Origin: HXMU1420-2 sp034670145
Lineage (GTDB): Bacteria > Pseudomonadota > Alphaproteobacteria > Rhodobacterales > Rhodobacteraceae
Length of the DNA: 64,000 nt
Reading direction: 5' to 3'
Assembly (NCBI GenBank): GCA_034670145.1
Contig: JAXMOA010000022.1
Coordinates: forward strand, 20,688 to 84,687
Below the pieces are notes generated by a model that was not told where the DNA came from, searched no databases, and saw only the letters and a list, made by a program, of their open reading frames with translations. The translations under genes were made by a program, and so were the position numbers. Position 1 is the first letter of the stretch. Each line of letters opens with the position of its first letter. Below, piece by piece: positions 25,400 through 33,628 of this stretch.

Positions 25400-26035
25400 A
25401 TGGACCTGATTGAACGTTTCGTGACGCTGTGGGTGGTGATTGATCCGATTGGGACGATTCCGGTTTTTGTGGCGATTTCGGCAGCCATGGCCGCGTCCGA
25501 GCGGCGGCGCACGGCCTTTCTGGCGGTGGCGGTCAGCGCCGGTGTCCTGCTGTTTTTCCTGATCTGCGGGCAGTTGCTGATTGATGCGCTGGGCATTGGG
25601 TTGCTGTCCTTCCAGGTGGCGGGGGGAATCGTGCTGTTCCTGTTTGCGCTGACGATGATTTTCGGAGAACCCAAGGCCGAGGATGACAAACGCTCGACCC
25701 AGGCGGATGAGGCATTGGGAGACGACCGGCCCTCGCCGGCGGTGTTTCCCCTGGCGGTGCCATCCCTGGCCTCTCCGGGGGCGATGCTGGCGATCGTGAT
25801 GTTGACCGACAATGAAACCGTGGCGATCTGGGATCAGGCATTGACGGCCGTTGTAATGATGGTGGTGTTGTCTATTGCCTTGGGCTGCATGTTGCTGGCG
25901 GGGCCGATCCTGCGGGTGATCGGACATTCCGGCGCGGCGGTTGTCAGTCGGGTCATGGGCATGATCCTGGCCTCGGTCGCGGCAAATTCGGTTCTGTCGG
26001 CGCTGTTGACGATCTTTCAGACCGGATCGATGTGA
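25400..26035 (+). CDS. MarC-family integral membrane protein
   Basis: This 211-residue six-helix protein starts MDLIERFVTLWVVIDPIGTIPVFVAIS, the conserved MarC/UPF0056 N-terminus, and has a long acidic loop (FGEPKAEDDKRSTQADEALGDD) between helices 3 and 4. The ATG at 25400 has GGAG upstream; longer frames are rejected. The function of MarC proteins is not established. Confidence 0.85.
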   Translation: MDLIERFVTLWVVIDPIGTIPVFVAISAAMAASERRRTAFLAVAVSAGVLLFFLICGQLLIDALGIGLLSFQVAGGIVLFLFALTMIFGEPKAEDDKRSTQADEALGDDRPSPAVFPLAVPSLASPGAMLAIVMLTDNETVAIWDQALTAVVMMVVLSIALGCMLLAGPILRVIGHSGAAVVSRVMGMILASVAANSVLSALLTIFQTGSM

Positions 26036-26450
26036 CCGGGGGCGTTTGATCGGTCAGCAACAGGTCCAGCATGGAGGAGATGTCCTCGATCTGTTCGGCG
26101 ATCACATGGGTGACAGAATGCGCCCTTTGCAGCCGTCCCGTGACACGCAGCATACGCCCGGAAATCACGGCGCGGCGGAATTGGTCATACATCTTGCGCC
26201 AGACGATCACATTCACGACGCCGGTTTCATCCTCGAGCGTGACAAAGATCACCCCTTTGGCTGTGCCCGGGCGCTGACGCAGGATCACCAGCCCGGCAAC
26301 CGTGATGCGCGCCCCTTCGGGTGGGTCGTCCAGCCGGTTCGCGGGCAAGGCGCTGGGCGGGCGTGGCCAATCGGTGGGGCGGCGGGGCGGCCGGGGATTT
26401 GGGCTGGGGCCGGATGTGGCGTCGGGATGGGCAGAAGAGAGGATACGCAT
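25953..26450 (-). pseudogene. Orphan C-terminal OB domain of error-prone DNA polymerase DnaE2
   Basis: This frame encodes only the C-terminal nucleic-acid-binding OB fold of DnaE2/ImuC: ARITVAGLVILRQRPGTAKG, VIFVTLEDETGVVNVIVW, then RVTGRLQRAHSVTHVIAEQIEDISSML. Full DnaE2 exceeds 1000 residues; the PHP, polymerase and finger domains are all missing. The reading frame then runs into the antisense of the convergent MarC gene. No ribosome site precedes the ATG at 26450. It looks like the remnant of a deleted imuC locus, though a stand-alone OB protein cannot be ruled out. Confidence 0.6.
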
Positions 26451-26575
26451 GAGAACAAATATAGAACATATATGATTTTGGGCAAGCCTGCGCGATTGCA
26501 ATGCAAAAGGGGGCTGGTGTGTCCTTCGGTGCTTGGCTAGACACGACGCCGGAACTCCATAAGGGAAGGGATCAG

Positions 26576-26899
26576 ATGGCCAAGATCACCTATATCGAGC
26601 ATGGCGGCACCGAACATGTGGTGGAGGTTGCCAATGGGTTGACCGTCATGGAAGGCGCGCGGGACAACAACATTCCGGGAATCGAGGCAGATTGCGGCGG
26701 AGCCTGTGCCTGTTCGACGTGTCATGTTTATGTGCATCCGGACTGGGTTGAGAAACTGCCAGCCAAGGATGACATGGAAGAAGACATGCTGGACTTTGCT
26801 TACGAGCCGAATCCGGATCGGTCGCGCCTGACCTGTCAGCTGAAGGTGACAGATGCGCTGGACGGATTGATCGTCCAAATGCCCGAAAAGCAGATTTGA
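26576..26899 (+). CDS. 2Fe-2S ferredoxin, adrenodoxin/FdVI type
   Basis: This 107-residue protein has the adrenodoxin-like cluster motif: CGGACACSTCHVYV (three Cys in C-x5-C-x2-C) plus the fourth Cys in RLTCQLKV. It should pass single electrons in the cytoplasm to cytochromes P450, ring hydroxylases or the Fe-S assembly system. AAGGGAAGG precedes the ATG at 26576. Its stop overlaps the next ATG by one base (TGATG). Confidence 0.92.
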   Translation: MAKITYIEHGGTEHVVEVANGLTVMEGARDNNIPGIEADCGGACACSTCHVYVHPDWVEKLPAKDDMEEDMLDFAYEPNPDRSRLTCQLKVTDALDGLIVQMPEKQI

Positions 26900-27639
26900 T
26901 GCGCGGCGCCTGTTTGGCGCTGTATCTGGTCCTGTATGGGACATTTTTGGCCACGCCTGCTGTGTCGGGCGAGGCCATTTTGCGTGCATGGTACGCAGAA
27001 CCAACGACGCGCTATGCCCATGGCGTGCTGGGCGACAAGGTGGAATGGGGCGCCTTGATACTCGAGGTGGATACCTGCACCCAATGCGCGGGAATGCGCC
27101 GCGAACAACGGCGTATCCGACTGCCTGAAACACAGGTGTTCGAAGATCTGGCGCCACGATTGATCGATCTGGACGCGGATGGCATCCCCGAGGTTGTGAC
27201 CATTCAATCGCATCAGCGCCAGGGCGCGCGCATTGTGGTCTATGACCACAGCGGACAAATCGCCCAGAACGCCTATATCGGTCAGGCGCATCGCTGGCTC
27301 GCCCCGGTTGGCGCTGCGGATTTTGACGGGGACGGGCAGGTCGAAATTGCCTATGTCGACCGACCTCATCTAGCCAGGCGTTTGACTTTGCTGCGATATC
27401 AGCGGGGCGACATGCCTGTGATCGCGACACTGGATGGGGTCACGAACCATCGGATCGGCGAAGATTTCATCTCGGGCGGGGTGCGTGACTGTGGCGCCGG
27501 GCCGGAAATGATCGCGGCGGATGCGGGTTGGTCGCGTATTCTGTCGGTCACGTTTGACGGCCGAAAACTGACCGCACGAAACCTGGCGCGCTTTGCCGGA
27601 CCCGACAGTTTCGACCCGGTTCTGGCCTGTTCGCGCTGA
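26899..27639 (+). CDS. Secreted FG-GAP/VCBS-repeat protein
   Basis: This 246-residue protein has a signal peptide (LALYLVLYGTFLATPAVSG) and two Asp-rich calcium-type motifs of FG-GAP repeats (LIDLDADGIPEVVTIQ and AADFDGDGQVEIAYVD). This suggests a partial beta-propeller in the periplasm. The role is unknown. It is translationally coupled to the ferredoxin, yet the two act in different compartments, so the pairing may be only transcriptional. Confidence 0.72.
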   Translation: MRGACLALYLVLYGTFLATPAVSGEAILRAWYAEPTTRYAHGVLGDKVEWGALILEVDTCTQCAGMRREQRRIRLPETQVFEDLAPRLIDLDADGIPEVVTIQSHQRQGARIVVYDHSGQIAQNAYIGQAHRWLAPVGAADFDGDGQVEIAYVDRPHLARRLTLLRYQRGDMPVIATLDGVTNHRIGEDFISGGVRDCGAGPEMIAADAGWSRILSVTFDGRKLTARNLARFAGPDSFDPVLACSR

Positions 27640-27703
27640 AAAACGGGGCCGCGATCCGCCAGCGATGACCGAGAGCTGGTCGCGCGGCACTGGCAGATTG
27701 CCG

Positions 27704-28309
27704 TCAGTTTTCTGTAGCGCCGCCTGACCCAAGCGTTTTGGCCAGTTGCTCTGCCGGGATCTGCGGTGGTTTGCGCCAGGGCGCATATGCCGTGCAAAGG
27801 CCCGCCCCCAACAACACCAACAGACCCAGCGCCAGGGATGCGCCCATCAGCTTATCGACAGAAACGCCGTCGATCAGCGCCAGCGCCAGAATACCCAGGC
27901 CCGAAACCATGGAAAAAACGCCCATGGCAAACCACAAGACCCGCCAACGGCCATATTCTCCGATGACAACCTGCAAATCCGGACGCACCTGTGACAGCCG
28001 CTGGCACAGCAGGGTGATCAAATCCACAAAGACCCGAAGATCCGGCTGACCGGACGCGCCGCCCGGGGGCAGGGTGAGCGATATGGACTGCCGTTCGCCC
28101 CCTGCCACCAGATCAAAGCGCCAAAACCGCGATCCCTTGACCTGGTGATCCACAAATGCCGCCTGCTGCACCTGGGGCAGGGCAAGCTGCCATAGCAGCT
28201 CCCCCTCGGGCGAGAGGCAAACCAAATCCGTCTCGCGCACCTCATAGATCCGAGGCGTGGCCAGCAAGGCCGGCTTGATCTCGAACTGATGGTTCAGAGC
28301 GCACGCCAC
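27704..28309 (-). CDS. Two-helix membrane protein of unknown function
   Basis: This 201-residue protein has a soluble beta-rich N-terminal half (LVCLSPEGELLWQLALPQVQQAAFVDH) and two adjacent membrane helices at about residues 125-145 and 152-175 (FAMGVFSMVSGLGILALAL; MGASLALGLLVLLGAGLC). It is not recognised. The GTG at 28309 overlaps purD by 16 bases; a later start would cut into the conserved-looking N-terminus. It is co-oriented with, and probably co-transcribed from, purD. Confidence 0.6.
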   Translation of the reverse strand: MACALNHQFEIKPALLATPRIYEVRETDLVCLSPEGELLWQLALPQVQQAAFVDHQVKGSRFWRFDLVAGGERQSISLTLPPGGASGQPDLRVFVDLITLLCQRLSQVRPDLQVVIGEYGRWRVLWFAMGVFSMVSGLGILALALIDGVSVDKLMGASLALGLLVLLGAGLCTAYAPWRKPPQIPAEQLAKTLGSGGATEN

Positions 28310-29556
28310 CCGATGTCGCGGCGCATGTAGCCGTTTGGCCAGTCGATCTGATCCGCCATTTCGTATGCGGCATCCCGCGCCGCCTGCAGGCTCTCGCCCC
28401 GCGCCGTGATGTTCAGCACACGACCGCCGTTCGAGACAAAGGCACCTTCGGACCGGGCCGTCCCTGCATGAAAAACCATCTGGCTGCTGTTCTCGGGCAG
28501 CGCTTCGAGGCCGCCGATGCGCTCGCCCTTGGCATAGGCCCCGGGATAGCCGCCCGCCGACATGACAATCGTCAACGCATGATCATCCGCCCAGTTGACC
28601 TGCGCCTCGGCCAGCCGCCCTTCGGCGGAGGCCTGCAACAGATCCAGCACCTGCGCGCCAAGCCGCAGCATCAGAACCTGACATTCCGGATCGCCAAAAC
28701 GCACGTTGTATTCCACCAGCCGTGGTTGCCCGTCGCGGATCATCAATCCGACATACAGCACCCCCTGGTACGGCATCCCGCGTGCCGCCATCTGGGCCAT
28801 GGTCGGGCGGACGATTTCGTCCATGGCCTTTTGCGTGGCCGTTTCGCTCAGCACAGGCGCGGGCGAATAGGCGCCCATTCCGCCTGTGTTCAGGCCGGTG
28901 TCGCCTTCGCCAATGCGCTTGTGATCCTGGGCAGTGCCAATGGGCAAAACGGTTTCCCCGTCACACAAGACAAAGAGAGACGCTTCTTCGCCCTCCATGA
29001 ATTCTTCCAGCACAACCTCGGCGCCGGCCTCTCCAAAGGCACCGCCGAACATGTCGTCAATGGCCGCCAATGCGGTCGCTTCGTCCATGGCAACAACCAC
29101 ACCCTTGCCCGCGGCCAGACCGTCGGCTTTGACCACGATGGGCGCGCCGTTTTCGCGGATATAGGCGCGGGCCGCTTCCGCATCGGTGAAATGCGCATAA
29201 CCGGCCGTGGGCGCAGCGGCGGCGTCGCAGATCTCCTTGGTGAACCGTTTGGACGCTTCGAGTTGGGCCGCCGCCTGGCTGGGGCCAAACACCAGAAAGC
29301 CGGCGTTGCGCAAAACGTCCGATACCCCAATGGCCAAGGGCGCTTCGGGTCCGACAATCACGAAATCAATCAGATTGTCACCGGCAAAACCCAACACCGC
29401 CTCCGGGTTCATGATATCCAGCGTGGCGCATTCCGCGATCTTTGCGATCCCGGCATTGCCGGGGGCGACGATCAGCTTGTCACATTTCGGATTTTGCAGC
29501 ACGGCCCAGGCCAGCGCATGTTCACGCCCGCCGCCACCGAGGATGAGGATATTCAT
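28294..29556 (-). CDS. purD: Phosphoribosylamine-glycine ligase
   Basis: This 420-residue ATP-grasp enzyme performs the second step of purine synthesis, joining glycine to phosphoribosylamine. Clear markers are the start MNILILGGGGREHALAWAV, GPEAPLAIGVSD, KADGLAAGKGVVVA (ATP lysine), EEFMEGEEASLFVLCDG, TGGMGAYSPAP and EYNVRFGDPECQVLM. Length is normal for the family. Confidence 0.97.
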   Translation of the reverse strand: MNILILGGGGREHALAWAVLQNPKCDKLIVAPGNAGIAKIAECATLDIMNPEAVLGFAGDNLIDFVIVGPEAPLAIGVSDVLRNAGFLVFGPSQAAAQLEASKRFTKEICDAAAAPTAGYAHFTDAEAARAYIRENGAPIVVKADGLAAGKGVVVAMDEATALAAIDDMFGGAFGEAGAEVVLEEFMEGEEASLFVLCDGETVLPIGTAQDHKRIGEGDTGLNTGGMGAYSPAPVLSETATQKAMDEIVRPTMAQMAARGMPYQGVLYVGLMIRDGQPRLVEYNVRFGDPECQVLMLRLGAQVLDLLQASAEGRLAEAQVNWADDHALTIVMSAGGYPGAYAKGERIGGLEALPENSSQMVFHAGTARSEGAFVSNGGRVLNITARGESLQAARDAAYEMADQIDWPNGYMRRDIGWRAL

Positions 29557-29631
29557 GGGCGCTCCTTACGCTTGGCCTGTATCGGTTCGCGTTCTAAGCT
29601 GTGGACCAGATCATGACAAGCGAGGCAGCGC

Positions 29632-30345
29632 ATGCAAGGCATCAAGGCACTCACATTCGACACCGGGGGAACCCTGTTGGATTGGCATAGTGGGTTTCGT
29701 CAGGCACTGGCCGCCGCCGGGGCCCGCCACAAGGTCGAACGCGACTGGGCCGCGCTGGCCAATGATTTGCGCAAACGATCGCTTGGGGCGATGCTCAACC
29801 TGGGTGAAAGCGGCCCGCCCGCCTATAATTTCGACGGGGCGCATCGGTTTTCCCTGGATGCGATGCTGGCTGATGAAGGGCTGGATATGTTTGACGAGGC
29901 TGATCGCCACGCCATCGCCTGGGACGCCCCGCACAGTTTCGCCTGCTGGCCCGACTGCCCGCAGGGGCTGTCTGCGATTCGGGCCCGGTTCATCGCGGCC
30001 AGTTTCACGATTCTGAGCTATCGGCTGGTCATTGATGCGGCCAAGGCAAACGGGCTGATTTGGGATGCGGTGCTGAGCTGCGAGGGATTTGGTGTTTATA
30101 AACTGTTGCCCGAGGCCTATGAGAAGGCGGCGTTTTACCTGCAACTCAAACCCGCGGAATGTATGATGGTGGCCTGCCACAGCTTTGATCTGGACGCTGC
30201 CCGTGCCGTGGGGTTTCGCACGGCATTGGTGCACCGGCCGCTGGAATGGGGCGGGGCGCAGGCACAGATTGGCGGGGCGCCGGATCCTGCCGCCTATGAT
30301 GTGGTTGCCGATGATTTCATCGCGTTGAGCGAGGCGCTGACATGA
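29632..30345 (+). CDS. HAD-superfamily hydrolase, haloacid dehalogenase type II-like
   Basis: This 237-residue protein has the HAD nucleophile motif FDTGGTLLDW (Asp kept; the usual second Asp is Gly, as in dehalogenases and some phosphatases), a Lys in VYKLLPEAYEKA and the acidic loop HSFDLDAARAVGFRTALV. Type II haloacid dehalogenases hydrolyse 2-haloacids, but many members are phosphatases. Its stop overlaps the xseA start by four bases. Confidence 0.8.
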   Translation: MQGIKALTFDTGGTLLDWHSGFRQALAAAGARHKVERDWAALANDLRKRSLGAMLNLGESGPPAYNFDGAHRFSLDAMLADEGLDMFDEADRHAIAWDAPHSFACWPDCPQGLSAIRARFIAASFTILSYRLVIDAAKANGLIWDAVLSCEGFGVYKLLPEAYEKAAFYLQLKPAECMMVACHSFDLDAARAVGFRTALVHRPLEWGGAQAQIGGAPDPAAYDVVADDFIALSEALT

Positions 30346-31889
30346 ACGACCTCTTGGATGACCCTCAACCGGGCCAGAACCTGCCGGAATTCACGGTTTC
30401 GGAATTGTCCGGCGCGGTCAAGAAAACCCTGGAGAGCGAATTTGGCCGCATCCGCGTGCGCGGAGAGGTGGGGCGCGTGATCCGCGCGCGATCCGGGCAC
30501 TACTATTATGACATCAAGGATGACCGCAGCGTGCTGGCCTGCAACACCTGGAAAGGGCAGGTGGCGGGCCTGGGCGTCGTGCCCGAAGAGGGGCTAGAGG
30601 TGGTCGCAACCGGTCGGTTGACCGGCTATGGCGCGCAATCCAAATATAACCTGAATGTCGATGACCTGGCCGTTGCGGGGCAGGGGGCCTTGATGGCCCT
30701 GCTGGAGAAGCGGAAAAAAGCCTTGGAGGCGGAGGGTCTCTTTGCGGCCTCGCGCAAACGTCCCTTGCCGTATCTGCCCGAAATCATCGCGGTGGTGACC
30801 TCTCCGACCGGGGCGGTGATCCGTGATATTCTGCACCGTTTGCGGGACCGGTTCCCGCGCAAGGTCTTGATCTGGCCCGTCGCTGTACAAGGGCAGAATT
30901 GCGCGCCCGAGGTGGCCCGGGCGATCGAAGGGCTCAATGCGCTGACGCCGGGCGGGGCTTTGCCGCGACCGGATGTGATCATTGTTGCCCGTGGCGGTGG
31001 CTCGATCGAGGATCTCTGGGGCTTCAACGAGGAAATCGTGGCCCGTGCGGCGGCGGGCTCTCAGATCCCGCTGATTTCGGCGGTGGGGCATGAAACCGAT
31101 ACGACGCTGATTGATTTTGTCTCAGATCGCCGGGCCCCAACCCCGACGGCTGCTGCCGAAATGGCAGTGCCTGTCAGGCTGGAACTTTTGGCCGCGGTCG
31201 ATGGCTATGGCGCGCGCCTGACCCGGGCACTGGCCCAAGGCGTGGAGCGGCGCGGGCAGCGTTTGCGGGATTTGTCACGCGCCTTGCCCCGACCAGACAG
31301 CCTGCTGGACATCCCGCGTCAGCGGCTGGACCAGACCGGCGGCGCATTACAAAGCGCGCTCAGCCGTGGCGTCCAGCTGCGCCGCCTGTCGTTGAGCGAA
31401 ACCGCAGCGGGGATCCGCCCCGGCGCAATCCGGCAACTCGTGGAGAACAAGGCGGACCGCTTTGCACGCCTGGCCGCGCGATTGCGCCCGGACGCCTTGG
31501 TGCGGGACCATACGCGCAAAGCGGATGCGCTGGGGGCGCTGTCGCGCCGCTTGGTGCAGGCCGGGCAGCTGCGTTCAGAGCGGTTGCGGGCGCAATTGTC
31601 CAATGCGGACAGGATGTTGGCGACATTGGGCTATCAGGCGACGCTGGAACGGGGGTATGCCGTGGTGCGCGCGGGGGATGATCTGGTGACCAGTGTGAAG
31701 ACCGCTGAGGCGGCAAAAGTGCTGGAAATCGAATTTGCAGATGGGCGGATGACTACAGGGGGCAATACGGGGGACACGACTGGCCGTGCCCGGTCCGAGC
31801 AACACAGTAGCGCCGGCGCGTCCCGCAAATCGAAACCCCGAAAATCAGAGCCATCCCAAAAACCACCAGAGCAAGGCTCGCTGTTTTAA
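30342..31889 (+). CDS. xseA: Exodeoxyribonuclease VII large subunit
   Basis: This 515-residue protein has the N-terminal OB fold (FTVSELSGAVKKTLESEFGRIRVRGEVG...HYYYDIKDDRSVLACNTWKG), the catalytic domain with PEIIAVVTSPTGAVIRDILHRLRDRFP, VARGGGSIEDLWGFNEEIVARA and SAVGHETDTTLIDFVSDRRAPTPTAAAE, then a long helical region and a short basic tail. It degrades single-stranded DNA together with XseB, which is not adjacent. Confidence 0.96.
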   Translation: MNDLLDDPQPGQNLPEFTVSELSGAVKKTLESEFGRIRVRGEVGRVIRARSGHYYYDIKDDRSVLACNTWKGQVAGLGVVPEEGLEVVATGRLTGYGAQSKYNLNVDDLAVAGQGALMALLEKRKKALEAEGLFAASRKRPLPYLPEIIAVVTSPTGAVIRDILHRLRDRFPRKVLIWPVAVQGQNCAPEVARAIEGLNALTPGGALPRPDVIIVARGGGSIEDLWGFNEEIVARAAAGSQIPLISAVGHETDTTLIDFVSDRRAPTPTAAAEMAVPVRLELLAAVDGYGARLTRALAQGVERRGQRLRDLSRALPRPDSLLDIPRQRLDQTGGALQSALSRGVQLRRLSLSETAAGIRPGAIRQLVENKADRFARLAARLRPDALVRDHTRKADALGALSRRLVQAGQLRSERLRAQLSNADRMLATLGYQATLERGYAVVRAGDDLVTSVKTAEAAKVLEIEFADGRMTTGGNTGDTTGRARSEQHSSAGASRKSKPRKSEPSQKPPEQGSLF

Positions 31890-31894
31890 AAAGA

Positions 31895-31918
31895 GGTTTG
31901 GGGCTCAGACCCCAACCT
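31895..31918. terminator. Bidirectional hairpin terminator
   Basis: TTGGGG (31898-31903) and CCCCAA (31910-31915) form a stem with a 6-base loop just after xseA. It also overlaps the 3' end of the convergent gene at 31905, with an A-run on one side, so it probably serves both directions. Confidence 0.5.
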
Positions 31919-32321
31919 TGGGCCCGTGACAGACCATCTCTTCGCCATTCTCATTGGCTTCGTACAGAATGGTTGCTTCGGGATTGTTCTCAAACTGAGC
32001 GATCAGACCATCGGGCCCTTTCTGAAAGCTCCAGCATTGCGGCACCTGGTTGTTTTCATAGACAAAGCAGATCTGGCCTGTCTGGTTTTCGTACCACTCG
32101 CCCTCTTGGCAATTGCCATCCAGAAAGGTCCAGATGACCCGGCGACCGGACATGTAGCGTTCGGCTCCATAGGGCGAGCCCTCGGCGCCATAAAACAGCG
32201 TTTTGCCTTTGGTGTATTGATCAAAGGCCTCGGCCGAAAGCGGTTCAGCGGTTGCCGTCGCCGGCCCCAACAGGGTCGGAGCGATCAGGGCGGTGAGGAG
32301 AATCAGGAAATTGGCTCGCAT
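31905..32321 (-). CDS. Secreted hypothetical protein
   Basis: This 138-residue protein has a signal peptide (MRANFLILLTALIAPTLLGPATATA). The mature part has repeated aromatic/Gly motifs (LFYGAEGSPYGAERYMSGRRVIWTFLDGNCQEGEWY) and several Cys, suggesting a small periplasmic beta-sheet domain. The family is not recognised. The ATG at 32321 lies inside the 3' end of alkB (77-base overlap). Confidence 0.62.
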   Translation of the reverse strand: MRANFLILLTALIAPTLLGPATATAEPLSAEAFDQYTKGKTLFYGAEGSPYGAERYMSGRRVIWTFLDGNCQEGEWYENQTGQICFVYENNQVPQCWSFQKGPDGLIAQFENNPEATILYEANENGEEMVCHGPKVGV

Positions 32322-33426
32322 ATACCGATTTTGGCAGATCCGCGCGTTTGGTGCCATGGGCCTGCACCGGTGCCTTTGCGGTTTGTGCGGGAACATGCCC
32401 CGTGGCTGGCGCGTTCTGCCAATCCGCCAGCAGCGGATCCATCAAAGACCGCCAGACAGGTGGGATCAGCCCCAACAGCCCCATGACCGGCAAAGAGGCG
32501 GGCAAGACAGGCATCCCGTCCCGGTCCAGACGCAATTGCACAAAGCTGCGCTGCGGGTTCATGTGATGATCTGAATGGCGCGGCGCATTCAGCATCATCG
32601 CCGCCGTATAGACATGTGGTGCGTTCCAACTGTGCTGGGCCGAGACCTTTTCGCGGGTTCCATCCGCCAGTTCCGCTCGACGCAACCCGTAATGCTGCAC
32701 GTAATCGGCCATCAGCAACTGCTCCTGCGCATAAAGGCACACCAGCAGCCAGGCCAGCACCCCGGCCCAGCCTGCGACAGCCCCGGCCACACCCAACGCG
32801 GCCAGCCCTCCGAGCGCGTAACCAACATAGGGATGTGTCCAGATCGGGCGGGGGTCCTGACGCCGCGCGCGCTGGGCGTTGACCGCCCGCAGTCCCGCCA
32901 TGAAAGAGCCGATCCACGCCCGGGGCCAAAAGCTGTAAAACCCTTCGCCAGCCCGGGCTGAATTGGGGTCTGCATCACTGGCCACATGCACATGATGCAC
33001 CAGCCGATGGGCGCTGGTGTGGTGCCCGAACAGCATCGCGGAATAGACCGCCGCCCCCAGTCGCCGCGCCCTGCGTTCGGGCATATGGATCAACTCATGC
33101 GCATTCGAATTGGCCACATGACCAAAATAGTTTCCCGCTGCCAGCCACAAGGCGATCGCATGGCTCCAGCTGTCCTGCACGACGTTGACCAGCCCGATCA
33201 CCACCACAGGCATCAGCGCCAGATGAAGAAGACCCAAGCCCGAGGTCATCCACCGGACCGCACGCCGGGCGTCCCTCTCTGCCGGAGCGGTCCAACCGAT
33301 GGCGTCCAGCGCCATGGCACAGGGAATTCCGCCAATCAGCGCCAGCCAGGCCCACGCGCCCCCCAGCCAGACCGCCAGGGCGATCAGGGCAGCAGGGATC
33401 AGGCTTGCGATCACAAATAGGACCAT
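32245..33426 (-). CDS. alkB: Alkane 1-monooxygenase-type membrane di-iron hydroxylase
   Basis: This 393-residue protein has six or so membrane helices and the three histidine boxes of AlkB/fatty-acid-desaturase enzymes: NAHELIHM, HHTSAHRLVHHVHVASD and APRHSDHHMNPQR. The NSNAHELIHMPERRARRLG and LLMADYVQHYGL segments are AlkB-like. It would hydroxylate the terminal carbon of alkanes or related chains, needing rubredoxin, which is not adjacent. The C-terminal 45 residues are Pro/Ala/Asp-rich and overlap the next gene. Confidence 0.85.
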   Translation of the reverse strand: MVLFVIASLIPAALIALAVWLGGAWAWLALIGGIPCAMALDAIGWTAPAERDARRAVRWMTSGLGLLHLALMPVVVIGLVNVVQDSWSHAIALWLAAGNYFGHVANSNAHELIHMPERRARRLGAAVYSAMLFGHHTSAHRLVHHVHVASDADPNSARAGEGFYSFWPRAWIGSFMAGLRAVNAQRARRQDPRPIWTHPYVGYALGGLAALGVAGAVAGWAGVLAWLLVCLYAQEQLLMADYVQHYGLRRAELADGTREKVSAQHSWNAPHVYTAAMMLNAPRHSDHHMNPQRSFVQLRLDRDGMPVLPASLPVMGLLGLIPPVWRSLMDPLLADWQNAPATGHVPAQTAKAPVQAHGTKRADLPKSVYASQFPDSPHRPDRSDPVGAGDGNR

Positions 33427-33628
33427 GGGCGGGGTTCTCGCTCTGACGATAGACCACAGTCTTATACCCTATTTCGAAACAAAGTTTGACGGATTCGTGT
33501 CAAATGGGCGTCCGGCTGACGCCTATGGGAACAGTCATCCAACGCAAAGCTGCCCGCAAACGTCGCTTTTCGCCTCTTCTGTCTGTCGCCGCGCGCTATA
33601 GAGGAAGCCGAAGCATAGGAGAGATTTC

